Positions 16,425-23,326 of a DNA stretch of 64,000 bases are shown piece by piece. The DNA is from Saccharibacillus qingshengii (GTDB lineage Bacteria > Bacillota > Bacilli > Paenibacillales > Paenibacillaceae). The stretch covers positions 1-64,000 of the forward strand of contig NZ_JAAZWC010000021.1 of NCBI RefSeq assembly GCF_013185195.1, written 5' to 3'. Position numbers and translations under genes: made by a program. Numbering within the stretch: position 1 is the stretch's first letter; every line of letters begins with the position of its first letter. A model generated the notes under the pieces. That model ran no database searches. It worked only from the letters and a program-made list of their open reading frames with translations, and was not told where the DNA came from.

Positions 16425-17056
16425 GGTGCAAGATAGGAAGCTTCATAAGAGAAAGCCGGAGGGGTAACGCTGCGTACGAGCAGCCAGCGCTCGGATACGT
16501 CTTCGATCATACGCATCAGCAGCTTGCGGCGGCTGACATCGTCAAGTCCAAGCAGGCGGGAGCAGTATTCGACATATTGGGTCGTGTGATGATAGAGATA
16601 AGCCGGCACGGCTTCGGACGATTCGATCTCCAGTTGGACATTGATCCAGGCATAGCAGAGAGCGGGGCAGCCGAAAGCCTGTTCGGATTGAAGAGCCTCG
16701 GCAAGCGGTGCGAAATTCATCCACGGATAAAGTGACTTGGACAGTTTCAGCAGCTTGCGGCCGGCACGGCGCATCTCCGTATCGATTTCGTTCGGACTTG
16801 TACGTGTGCGCAGGCTTCGGTCCAGACGAAAAACGGTCTCGTAATCTCCGCGGGCCAATGATTCGTAAAAGTCTTCGATTGCGCGTCCTTCGATATGAGC
16901 CAGGCGGGGGTGGATATAAGCGCGCATCACTTCTTCAAAAGCTTCGATGCTATCCAATCGTCGACCGTTTATATCTTCGTTCAGGCGGCCTATCGGGGAG
17001 GGGGAAGTGGTTTCAAGCAGAGTCATATAACTGAGAAGCTTTTGTCCGCTGTGCAT
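16406..17056 (-). CDS. orphan UreF-like urease accessory protein
   Basis: The 216-residue all-helical protein matches the UreF plan. It has the N-terminal SPSPIG segment (UreF: S/A-LPIGGF), then an EVMRAYIHPRLAHIEG helix, DRSLRTRTSPNEIDTEMRRAGRKLL, PALCYAWINVQLEIE, YLYHHTTQYVEY and the C-terminal APIQKT. Length is close to the usual ~220-230. UreF normally works with UreD/H and UreG in nickel insertion into urease, but no urease gene is in this window. ATG 17056 has GAAGGAGGTG at 7 bases. Its promoter carries a palindrome in the spacer. It may serve urease encoded elsewhere or have a separate role. Confidence 0.72.
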   Translation of the reverse strand: MHSGQKLLSYMTLLETTSPSPIGRLNEDINGRRLDSIEAFEEVMRAYIHPRLAHIEGRAIEDFYESLARGDYETVFRLDRSLRTRTSPNEIDTEMRRAGRKLLKLSKSLYPWMNFAPLAEALQSEQAFGCPALCYAWINVQLEIESSEAVPAYLYHHTTQYVEYCSRLLGLDDVSRRKLLMRMIEDVSERWLLVRSVTPPAFSYEASYLAPIQKTL

Positions 17057-17169
17057 GAGCCTGCACCTCCTTCGTGAATAGATAGCTGATTTTATGAAAA
17101 TAAGCGATTGATGTTATTTATATGATAGGTTATGTTATTTGGAGCGATAATCTTCTTTTATGGTATACA

Positions 17170-17198
17170 TTTTTACATGAAAACATGTTTTCAGTCAA
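17170..17198 (-). promoter_or_regulatory. promoter of ureF-like gene with palindromic operator
   Basis: On the minus strand: -35 TTGACT (complement of 17193-17198), 17-base spacer, -10 TAAAAA (complement of 17170-17175). The spacer contains the perfect 14-bp palindrome GAAAACATGTTTTC (17179-17192), placed where a bound protein would block polymerase. The surrounding 17057-17376 gap is strongly AT-rich and otherwise holds only the tRNA-Leu promoter. Confidence 0.5.
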
Positions 17199-17319
17199 GA
17201 TAAATTCCTTTTATTAGATAATAATAAGCGTTAAGTGACTTTGCGCGTTACATTATATAACTCTATATTATCATAAACCTCTTTTTGCAGAGCTTAAAAA
17301 GGGGATTTGAAAAATAATA

Positions 17320-17348
17320 TTGACTGCATGCTTACTGTGGGATATAAT
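17320..17348 (+). promoter_or_regulatory. promoter of tRNA-Leu copy 2
   Basis: Near-consensus: TTGACT (17320-17325), 17 bases, TATAAT (17343-17348), 28 bases before the tRNA. Confidence 0.8.
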
Positions 17349-17376
17349 ATAGAAGTTGACTGAAATATTTTCATGT

Positions 17377-17459
17377 GCGGTAGTGGTGGAATGGCAGACA
17401 CGCTATCTTGAGGGGGTAGTGGGTGTATACCCGTGGAGGTTCGAGTCCTCTCTACCGCA
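17377..17459 (+). tRNA. tRNA-Leu (GAG), copy 2
   Basis: Identical over all 83 bases to 15177-17459's first copy at 15177-15259, with the identity ending 3-4 bases after the tRNA. It has its own promoter and terminator, unlike copy 1, which is the last gene of a tRNA operon. Confidence 0.93.
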
Positions 17460-17466
17460 TAATGAA

Positions 17467-17507
17467 AAGCCTGCAGAATCCGTTTTTCGGATTTGCAGGC
17501 TTTTTTT
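17467..17507 (+). terminator. terminator of tRNA-Leu copy 2
   Basis: AAGCCTGCAGAATCCG pairs with CGGATTTGCAGGCTT (one mismatch) and is followed by a run of seven T. Confidence 0.85.
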
Positions 17508-17531
17508 GTGTCTAAGAAAGAAAATCGCAGC

Positions 17532-17562
17532 AAAAAAAGCCCGCCGCTAAAGCGGGAGCTTT
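17532..17562 (-). terminator. terminator of glutathione peroxidase-like gene
   Basis: On the minus strand AAAGCTCCCGC pairs imperfectly with GCGGCGGGCTTT and is followed by a T run (complement of 17532-17538). Confidence 0.5.
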
Positions 17563-17587
17563 CAAGCGGAAAAAGTGGGCCAATCGA

Positions 17588-18067
17588 TCAACCCAGCAGT
17601 TTTTCGATATCTTTTTCGAGCTGGTCGGGCGACGTTTGCGGAGCAAAACGTTTGACCGGACGGCCTTCCTTGTCGACCAGGAACTTGGTGAAGTTCCATT
17701 TGACCGACTTGGAGCCCATCAGCCCCGGTGCTTCTTCGCTCAAATATTGGAACAACGGATGGGCGCCGCTGCCTTTGACATCGATTTTTTCGAAGATCGG
17801 GAATTTCACTCCGTAATTGATCTGGCAAAATTCGGCGATCTCTTCGTTGGAACCCGGATCCTGTTCGTTGAATTGATTGCTCGGGAAGCCGAGGATTTCG
17901 AGGCCGCGATCATGATACTTGTCGTACAGTTCCTGCAGTCCCTGAAACTGCGGCGTGAATCCGCATTTGCTGGCGGTATTGACGATCAGGACCACTTTTC
18001 CGCGATAATCGGCGAGTTTGACCTCGTCCCCTTTGGATGTGCGGGCTTCATATTCATATACGGACAT
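17588..18067 (-). CDS. glutathione peroxidase-family thiol peroxidase
   Basis: 159 residues, the typical length of bacterial GPx (BsaA type). The peroxidatic Cys is C35 in NTASKCGFTPQ; Gln65 in FPSNQF and Trp124-Asn125 in VKWNFTKF complete the catalytic tetrad. As in most bacteria, Cys replaces selenocysteine and the reductant is probably thioredoxin or bacillithiol rather than glutathione (inference). ATG 18067 follows GAGGAGG. Divergent from ohr, with an OhrR-box-like palindrome in its promoter spacer. Confidence 0.93.
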   Translation of the reverse strand: MSVYEYEARTSKGDEVKLADYRGKVVLIVNTASKCGFTPQFQGLQELYDKYHDRGLEILGFPSNQFNEQDPGSNEEIAEFCQINYGVKFPIFEKIDVKGSGAHPLFQYLSEEAPGLMGSKSVKWNFTKFLVDKEGRPVKRFAPQTSPDQLEKDIEKLLG

Positions 18068-18105
18068 ATCGAATTCCTCCTCTAAAAATAATTACTCTCT
18101 TTTTG

Positions 18106-18134
18106 ATTGTAAACAATTTAATTGAGTTTTGCAA
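18106..18134 (-). promoter_or_regulatory. peroxidase promoter with OhrR-box-like palindrome
   Basis: On the minus strand: TTGCAA (complement of 18129-18134), 17 bases, TACAAT (complement of 18106-18111). CAATTTAATTG (18114-18124) sits in the spacer. It matches the CAATTAAATTG core of the B. subtilis OhrR operator as I recall it. No ohrR gene is in the window. Confidence 0.55.
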
Positions 18135-18229
18135 TTCGCTTTTCGTTTCATTCTTCGCTGTTTGCTTTATAGATTAGATAGTTTGACAGACGGTACATCT
18201 CTTAAATTCCACAGAAGGAGTGATACATC

Positions 18230-18652
18230 ATGGAATCTTTATATACGGCAGAAGCAACAGCGCGCAGAGGCGGCAGAAGCGGAGTGGTCGAATCGTCCGA
18301 CGGAGCGCTTAATCTGCAGCTTTCGGTACCGAAAGGACTTGGAGGCGGCGGAGGTACGGGCACCAATCCGGAAGAATTGTTTGCGGCCGGCTACAGCGCC
18401 TGCTTCGAGAGCGCTCTGGCCAATATTGCCCGCAAAGAAAAAGTCGATATTCCCGATACGGAAGTGACCTGCAAGATCCATATCGGCAAAGACGAGTCGG
18501 ACGGAGGCTTCAAGCTGGCCGCCAAGCTGGAAGTGCGTATTCCGGGGCTTGATCCCGAGAAAGCCAAAGAATTGGTCGAAAAAGCGCATGCTTTTTGTCC
18601 GTATTCCAAAGCGACACGCGGCAATATGGAAGTGGAACTGAGCGTCGTCTGA
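18230..18652 (+). CDS. ohr: organic hydroperoxide resistance protein (Ohr/OsmC family)
   Basis: Detoxifies organic hydroperoxides with two active-site Cys residues: C58 in YSACFES and C123 in HAFCPYSKATRGN; both motifs are diagnostic for Ohr. The 140 residues match family length. ATG 18230 is behind GAAGGAG. It faces away from the thiol peroxidase gene over a 162-base region holding an OhrR-like box, so both may respond to organic peroxides. It ends in a clear terminator. Confidence 0.95.
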   Translation: MESLYTAEATARRGGRSGVVESSDGALNLQLSVPKGLGGGGGTGTNPEELFAAGYSACFESALANIARKEKVDIPDTEVTCKIHIGKDESDGGFKLAAKLEVRIPGLDPEKAKELVEKAHAFCPYSKATRGNMEVELSVV

Positions 18653-18669
18653 TTGTCACAAGGCGCGAA

Positions 18670-18711
18670 GGCCGGAAAGCTCCCGAACACCGGGAACTTC
18701 CGGCTTTTTCT
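18670..18711 (+). terminator. terminator after ohr
   Basis: GCCGGAAAGCTCCCG pairs with CGGGAACTTCCGGC (imperfect centre), then TTTTTC. Confidence 0.7.
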
Positions 18712-18736
18712 TGTGCCATCTATGCGGTCCACGCGG

Positions 18737-18765
18737 TTGACACGAAGGGTGAAATTCATTAAGCT
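18737..18765 (+). promoter_or_regulatory. possible promoter of Cys-rich small gene
   Basis: TTGACA (18737-18742), 17 bases, TAAGCT (18760-18765), 66 bases before the ATG. Confidence 0.35.
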
Positions 18766-18831
18766 ATATAAGCACGCGGCGCGGGGCAACCTTATCCTGC
18801 GTCCAAACTATGAATAACGGGTGATACTAAC

Positions 18832-19104
18832 ATGGCTTACAGACCGAATGTGGTAGGTGTAGATACGGCCGGAAGCAACGACAAAGACGGACTGTACGAA
18901 TTCGTTGTCCATCTGGAAGACGGTACGATGTGCCGCGTCTTCTATAACCGTTTTCCGGAGTGGAAGCTGACCAACATCAGCCGTCTGCTCAAAACACCGT
19001 GCCCGATTTGCCGCAAAGATTACATCTGCAACTGCTTTGAAAAGTTCAAAGGTGATATCGATGTGCAGCTGCGGGACGGAAGAATCGAACAACTGCTTGC
19101 GTAA
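18832..19104 (+). CDS. small Cys-rich conserved-type hypothetical protein
   Basis: The 90-residue protein has an aromatic N-terminal half (GLYEFVVHLEDGTMCRVFYNRF) and a Cys cluster PCPICRKDYICNC, where CxxC and CxC motifs could bind zinc. The ribosome site is weak (GGGTGAT), but the codon use is normal and the gene is bounded by a promoter upstream and a strong terminator downstream. I do not recognise a named family; a small metal-binding protein is the most that can be said. Confidence 0.6.
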   Translation: MAYRPNVVGVDTAGSNDKDGLYEFVVHLEDGTMCRVFYNRFPEWKLTNISRLLKTPCPICRKDYICNCFEKFKGDIDVQLRDGRIEQLLA

Positions 19105-19172
19105 TACGTTAGACGAAACGGATTTTTGAACCTTTGAAGTGCGCTGGGCGCTTCTTGCCGGTTTGGATATCG

Positions 19173-19213
19173 AACAGCGGACGTACGGGATTCCCCGTGC
19201 GTCCGCTGTTTTT
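19173..19213 (+). terminator. terminator after Cys-rich gene
   Basis: AACAGCGGACGTACGGG pairs with CCCGTGCGTCCGCTGTT around loop ATTC, then T run. Confidence 0.85.
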
Positions 19214-19351
19214 GTGTGCTGCATCTCCGGCGATAAGCCCGACCGTTCCTTGGGGTTGAAGAGATTCAAGACCGGAAAGACGGTTAAAGGGATAATAAAG
19301 CATCAGCCATCGCGGACAAGCGAATCACTTTTCGACTTAGGAGGCGACATC

Positions 19352-19804
19352 ATGAGCAAGGAAGAGCAAGTTCACACTCAAACCGCCGGTCAAAAGGTTG
19401 TCTTGATCGACGGCGTCTGCCACTTCTGCCAGGGAGCCGTAAGATTTATTGTAGCGCGCGATCCCAAAGGGAATTTCCAGTTCGCTTCGCTGCAGTCCGA
19501 ACTCGGTACGGAGCTGGCCGGCGGAACGGGCTTCGAACAATCCGGAGAGCCGAATACGCTGGTCCTGATCGAGAACGGACACAAATATGTACGCTCTACC
19601 GCCGCGCTGCGAATTGCCCGGAAACTTCGTTTCCCATGGCCGCTGCTGTACGCGCTGATGATCGTGCCGCGGCCGCTGCGGGATGCGGTCTATCGCTATA
19701 TTGCCCGCAATCGCTACCGTTGGTTCGGCAAAGACGATACCTGCCCGATCCCGCCGCCCAGTGTACGCAAGCGGTTTTTGGATACGGGCGCGGGCCACGC
19801 CTGA
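19352..19804 (+). CDS. DCC-family (DUF393) thiol-disulfide oxidoreductase-like protein
   Basis: The 150-residue protein is named for its motif: D20 and Cys23-x2-Cys26 in LIDGVCHFCQGAVRF, the DxxCxxC thioredoxin-like active site of this family. A short hydrophobic helix and basic C-terminal region follow. ATG 19352 is behind AGGAGG; the frame stays open far upstream but without a ribosome site and across a terminator, so the longer form is rejected. The substrate is unknown. It stands between a terminator and the Tad operon and is not obviously part of either. Confidence 0.85.
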   Translation: MSKEEQVHTQTAGQKVVLIDGVCHFCQGAVRFIVARDPKGNFQFASLQSELGTELAGGTGFEQSGEPNTLVLIENGHKYVRSTAALRIARKLRFPWPLLYALMIVPRPLRDAVYRYIARNRYRWFGKDDTCPIPPPSVRKRFLDTGAGHA

Positions 19805-19841
19805 GCCGGCTGTCTCCGATTAAAAAAGAAAAAAATGGGTC

Positions 19842-19870
19842 TTGCCTGCTTGTAGGCTCTATGCTATTGT
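19842..19870 (+). promoter_or_regulatory. candidate promoter upstream of Tad operon
   Basis: TTGCCT (19842-19847), 17 bases, TATTGT (19865-19870), 110 bases before tadZ. A terminator-like hairpin lies between it and the gene. GTCTTGC just before and GCAAGAC just after can also pair, so the region may fold as a structured leader. Confidence 0.35.
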
Positions 19871-19896
19871 GAGGATAAATTGATGCAAGACAGCGG

Positions 19897-19949
19897 AAGC
19901 ACCGCTCCTGATTTGCCAAATACGGCGAATCCCGGAGCGGTGCTTTTTT
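19897..19949 (+). terminator. terminator/attenuator-like hairpin before Tad operon
   Basis: AGCACCGCTCC pairs perfectly with GGAGCGGTGCT across a 30-base loop and is followed by TTTTTT. It may simply end DCC-gene transcription, or attenuate the Tad leader if the promoter at 19842 is used. Confidence 0.7.
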
Positions 19950-19979
19950 GCGTTTGACGGAAAAAGGGGGCGAACAAGC

Positions 19980-21155
19980 ATGCGGAATTTGCAGATTGCG
20001 TTGGCGGTGGAGGACGAACAATATATCGAACCTTTTTTTCTGTATGCACGTACCGGAGAATTCGCGAAACAGGTAAGCGTAAGAGCTTTTTCAAAAATCG
20101 AGGCTTTTTTAGAAGGGATGGAAGAGAGCCGTCCGGACTTCGTGTTGGGCGAGCCCGCTTTCTTGAGACCGTGGTTGGCGTCGGACGGCGGCCGGGGGAT
20201 TCCCTGGGCCGTATTGGGCGGCGGAGAAGAAAGTCTGGCGCTGGGTGGTCCCGTGCTGCTGCCGTTTCAACCGCTCAATCTGCTGCTGACGACGGTTATG
20301 GATCTGGCAGGGACGGCTCAGGTTTCCGGAAGGACGTCCGAATCCGGGGCCGAGGTGATTGCGGTGTATTCGGCGGCGCCGGGTGCGGGGAAGACGACGG
20401 TCGCAATGAATCTGGTCAAACAGCTCGGCAGCCGGGGACTTCGGGTCTTTTATCTGAATCTCGAAAATGTGGACAGTGCCGCTTCGTTCCGGAGCGCGGT
20501 CGGCAGCAGCGGGAGCGAAGGCGGACTGCCCGAGCTGCTGTATGAACTGAGAGCCGCCCGGGAGAACGGCGAAGCCTGCGGCTTTCCGCTGTCGCGCTGC
20601 GCCCCTTTTCAGGAGACGCTCAAATGTATTTCTTTTCCGCCGCTGGACCGTCCGGACGAGCTGCTCCAGATGAACGAAGCGGATACGGCGGCGCTTCTCG
20701 ATTATCTGTCTGCCAGCGGAGCCTGCGACGTGATCGTGGCCGATACCGATACCGAGAGCCATGAGCGCTCCCGGGCACTGCTGCAGAGAGCGGATCGTGT
20801 GCTGTGGCTGCTCGCCGACGATCTGCTGCATCTGCGCAAAACGTCGGGTTGGATGAACCATTGGGAAACCAAACAGTCCGAATCCTTTTATGCGCTGCTT
20901 GCCAAAAGCACTTTCGTGGTCAATCGTTACGGAGGCCACCTGGAGAACCGGCTGCCCCGCCCCGAGATTCGTCCGATGGCGTTCCTGTCTTACATCCCTT
21001 CATGGAAGTACCTGTCGCGGGAAGATATCCTGCTCGGCTCGCCGATCTTTCAACGGGATATTCTGACGCTGTGCGAACAGTTGGGGCTGGACCGTCCGGG
21101 GCTGCGGAAGCTTCCCGCGCATGAACCCTCCTATGCGGTAGGCGGACGGCCATGA
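19980..21155 (+). CDS. tadZ: TadZ/CpaE-like P-loop ATPase of Tad pilus
   Basis: First gene of the Tad operon. The 391 residues comprise an N-terminal receiver-like region (about 1-110) without clear phospho-acceptor pattern, then a MinD/ParA-type ATPase with P-loop SAAPGAGKTT (about 131-140). In TadZ/CpaE proteins this pair localises the pilus machine at the membrane. The later motif VIVADTDTES resembles Walker B. ATG 19980 follows AAAGGGGG. Its TGA overlaps the tadA ATG (21152-21155). The divergent sequence makes the subfamily call moderate. Confidence 0.78.
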   Translation: MRNLQIALAVEDEQYIEPFFLYARTGEFAKQVSVRAFSKIEAFLEGMEESRPDFVLGEPAFLRPWLASDGGRGIPWAVLGGGEESLALGGPVLLPFQPLNLLLTTVMDLAGTAQVSGRTSESGAEVIAVYSAAPGAGKTTVAMNLVKQLGSRGLRVFYLNLENVDSAASFRSAVGSSGSEGGLPELLYELRAARENGEACGFPLSRCAPFQETLKCISFPPLDRPDELLQMNEADTAALLDYLSASGACDVIVADTDTESHERSRALLQRADRVLWLLADDLLHLRKTSGWMNHWETKQSESFYALLAKSTFVVNRYGGHLENRLPRPEIRPMAFLSYIPSWKYLSREDILLGSPIFQRDILTLCEQLGLDRPGLRKLPAHEPSYAVGGRP

Positions 21156-22429
21156 AGCATGCGGCAGCCGAAGAGCTTGTACAGGAAGAACTGTTTCGCG
21201 CTATGCGCGCCGAAGTCCGATCGTCGCTCGATGTGACGCAGACGGCGGACGACGGCGAGCTGATGACAAGGATCGAACGCAAGGTGCTGTCCGACAGCCG
21301 TTCTTCGGCGATGACGTCCGGCGAGAAAAGGATGCTGGTGCGCCGGGTTTACGACTCGTTCCGGGGTTTGGATATCCTGCAGCCGCTGGTGGACGACAAG
21401 AGTGTCACGGAGATCATGATCAACGGCCACCGGGAGATTTTTATCGAACGCGAAGGAGAGGTACACCGGATTCCGCAGTCGTTCGAATCGCGGGAGAAGC
21501 TGGAAGATATCGTGCAGACGATTGTTTCCGGGGTCAACCGGATCGTCAACGAATCTTCCCCGATCGTCGATGCAAGGCTCAAAGACGGATCCCGGGTCAA
21601 CGTGGTGCTGCCGCCGATCGCGCTCAAAGGCCCGACGATGACGATCCGCAAATTCCCCGAGCAGCCGATGACCATGGACGAACTGGTCCGGCGCGGCGCA
21701 CTGGACGAAGAAGCGGCGGAAGTTCTGAAAGTGCTTGTCCGCAGCCGCTATAACATTTTTATCAGCGGCGGCACGGGTTCCGGCAAAACGACGTTTCTCA
21801 ACGCGCTGTCACAGTATATTCCGCCCGACGAACGGGTCATTACGATCGAAGATTCGGCGGAACTTCAGATCGTGACGGTGCCCAATTTGGTCTCGCTCGA
21901 GACGCGCAATGCCAATGTGGAAGGTAAAGGCGAGATTTCGATCCGCGATCTGATCCGTTCCTCGCTGCGCATGCGGCCCAACCGGATCGTCGTTGGCGAA
22001 GTGCGCGGCGCGGAGGCTTTGGATATGCTGCAGGCGATGAACACCGGGCACGATGGCAGCTTGTCCACGGGCCACGCGAACAGCGCCAAAGACATGCTCA
22101 GCCGTCTGGAAACGATGGTGCTGAGCGGCGCGGATCTGCCGATCGAAGTCGTACGCCAGCAAATTTCTTCGGCGATCGACGTGTTCGTCCATCTGTCCCG
22201 GCTGCGGGACCGTTCGCGCCGGGTCGTGGAGATCAGCGAAGTGACCGGGATGAACGGGGGTCAGGTCGAGCTGAGGCCGCTGTTTCTGTTCAAGGAAGAA
22301 GGGGAGCGGGATGGACGGATTGCCGGCCGGCTGCAGCGGAGTGCGGAACCGATGAAGCATACGGAAAAACTGCAAAATGCGGGAGCGGCCGACTGGCGCA
22401 GGATTGCCGGGCTGCCTGAAGGGGGGTGA
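21152..22429 (+). CDS. tadA: TadA/CpaF secretion ATPase of Tad pilus
   Basis: Hexameric type II/IV secretion ATPase that powers pilin export. The 425 residues contain the CpaF-type N-terminal domain (DDKSVTEIMINGHREIFIE), Walker A SGGTGSGKTT (about 205-214), the Asp box ITIEDSAELQI, Walker B RIVVGEVRG and the His box TGHDGSLSTGHANS. All catalytic elements are intact. ATG overlaps the tadZ stop; the TGA sits within the ribosome site of tadB. The C-terminal ~35 residues are not conserved. Confidence 0.96.
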   Translation: MKHAAAEELVQEELFRAMRAEVRSSLDVTQTADDGELMTRIERKVLSDSRSSAMTSGEKRMLVRRVYDSFRGLDILQPLVDDKSVTEIMINGHREIFIEREGEVHRIPQSFESREKLEDIVQTIVSGVNRIVNESSPIVDARLKDGSRVNVVLPPIALKGPTMTIRKFPEQPMTMDELVRRGALDEEAAEVLKVLVRSRYNIFISGGTGSGKTTFLNALSQYIPPDERVITIEDSAELQIVTVPNLVSLETRNANVEGKGEISIRDLIRSSLRMRPNRIVVGEVRGAEALDMLQAMNTGHDGSLSTGHANSAKDMLSRLETMVLSGADLPIEVVRQQISSAIDVFVHLSRLRDRSRRVVEISEVTGMNGGQVELRPLFLFKEEGERDGRIAGRLQRSAEPMKHTEKLQNAGAADWRRIAGLPEGG

Positions 22430-22434
22430 ATTTA

Positions 22435-23313
22435 TTGCTGCGTACAAGCCCAAGCGGGACCCGCAGGCCGGCCAGAGGCAAAGCCGCGTCCGGAAAAGGT
22501 ATTCCGCCAAGCGGCCGGGCTGCAGGAGAAGCGGAATCGGGTTCTACTTCTGCGGCATCGGCGGACAAATTGAAAGATTATACCGCGCATGCGCTGGCCG
22601 GTTACGAGAAGGTACTCAGCATCGCGGTTGCGGCCGCTCTGCTGTTTGCCATAGGCATGATCTTCTATCAAATGTGGATACTGGCGCTGCTGCTGACCCT
22701 GCCCGCGCTGAAAGCGCCCGGAATGTGGCGCAAGCGGCAGATCCGGCGCAAGCGTACGCTGCTCAAGCTGCATTTCAAGCAGGCTCTGTATTCTTTGTCC
22801 TCATCGATGGCAGCCGGGCGTTCGGTCGAGAATGCTTTTCGCGAAGCTTCGAAAGATCTGGATCTGCTGTATCCGGGAGGGAGCAGCGACATGATTCGCG
22901 AGCTGGATGTGATCACGACCAGGCTGGAATACGGAGAACCGATCGAATCCGCGCTGCTCGATTTCGGCCGGCGGGCGAAGATCGAAGAGATCGACAATTT
23001 TATCGATGTATTTGTGACCTGCAAACGGACGGGCGGCGATCTGATCGAAGTCATTCGGCGAACGTCGAGCGTAATCGGAGAGAAGATGGATATTCAGCAG
23101 GACATCTCGGTGATGATTGCGCAGAAAAAGTTCGAATCGAATATTTTGCTGGGAACGCCATTTATTTTCATCTTGTTTATCAATGCGTCGGCACCGGAAT
23201 TTATGGCTCCGCTGTACGGTTCTCCGATGGGAATCATTCTGGCGACCGTCGGACTGGGCCTGATGTTTCTAAGCGCCTGGCTGATGGGACGGATCATGAA
23301 TATTCAAATCTGA
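22435..23313 (+). CDS. tadB: TadB inner-membrane platform protein
   Basis: T2SSF-domain membrane protein forming the assembly platform with TadC. After a long basic, Ala/Gly-rich N-terminus there are two early hydrophobic helices (about residues 50-85), a cytoplasmic F domain (LHFKQALYSLSSSMAAGRSVENAF... ) and two C-terminal helices. TTG 22435 is chosen because AAGGGGGG (22419-22426) lies 8 bases upstream; GTG 22426, overlapping the tadA stop, is the alternative. The order tadA-tadB-tadC is universal in Tad loci. Confidence 0.88.
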   Translation: MLRTSPSGTRRPARGKAASGKGIPPSGRAAGEAESGSTSAASADKLKDYTAHALAGYEKVLSIAVAAALLFAIGMIFYQMWILALLLTLPALKAPGMWRKRQIRRKRTLLKLHFKQALYSLSSSMAAGRSVENAFREASKDLDLLYPGGSSDMIRELDVITTRLEYGEPIESALLDFGRRAKIEEIDNFIDVFVTCKRTGGDLIEVIRRTSSVIGEKMDIQQDISVMIAQKKFESNILLGTPFIFILFINASAPEFMAPLYGSPMGIILATVGLGLMFLSAWLMGRIMNIQI

Positions 23314-23326
23314 GCGGAGGGAAGAC

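Noticed and set aside
19897-19979. c-di-GMP riboswitch ahead of the Tad operon
   Set aside because: Considered because such riboswitches often control adhesion genes, but the conserved GEMM core and its loop-receptor pattern are absent.
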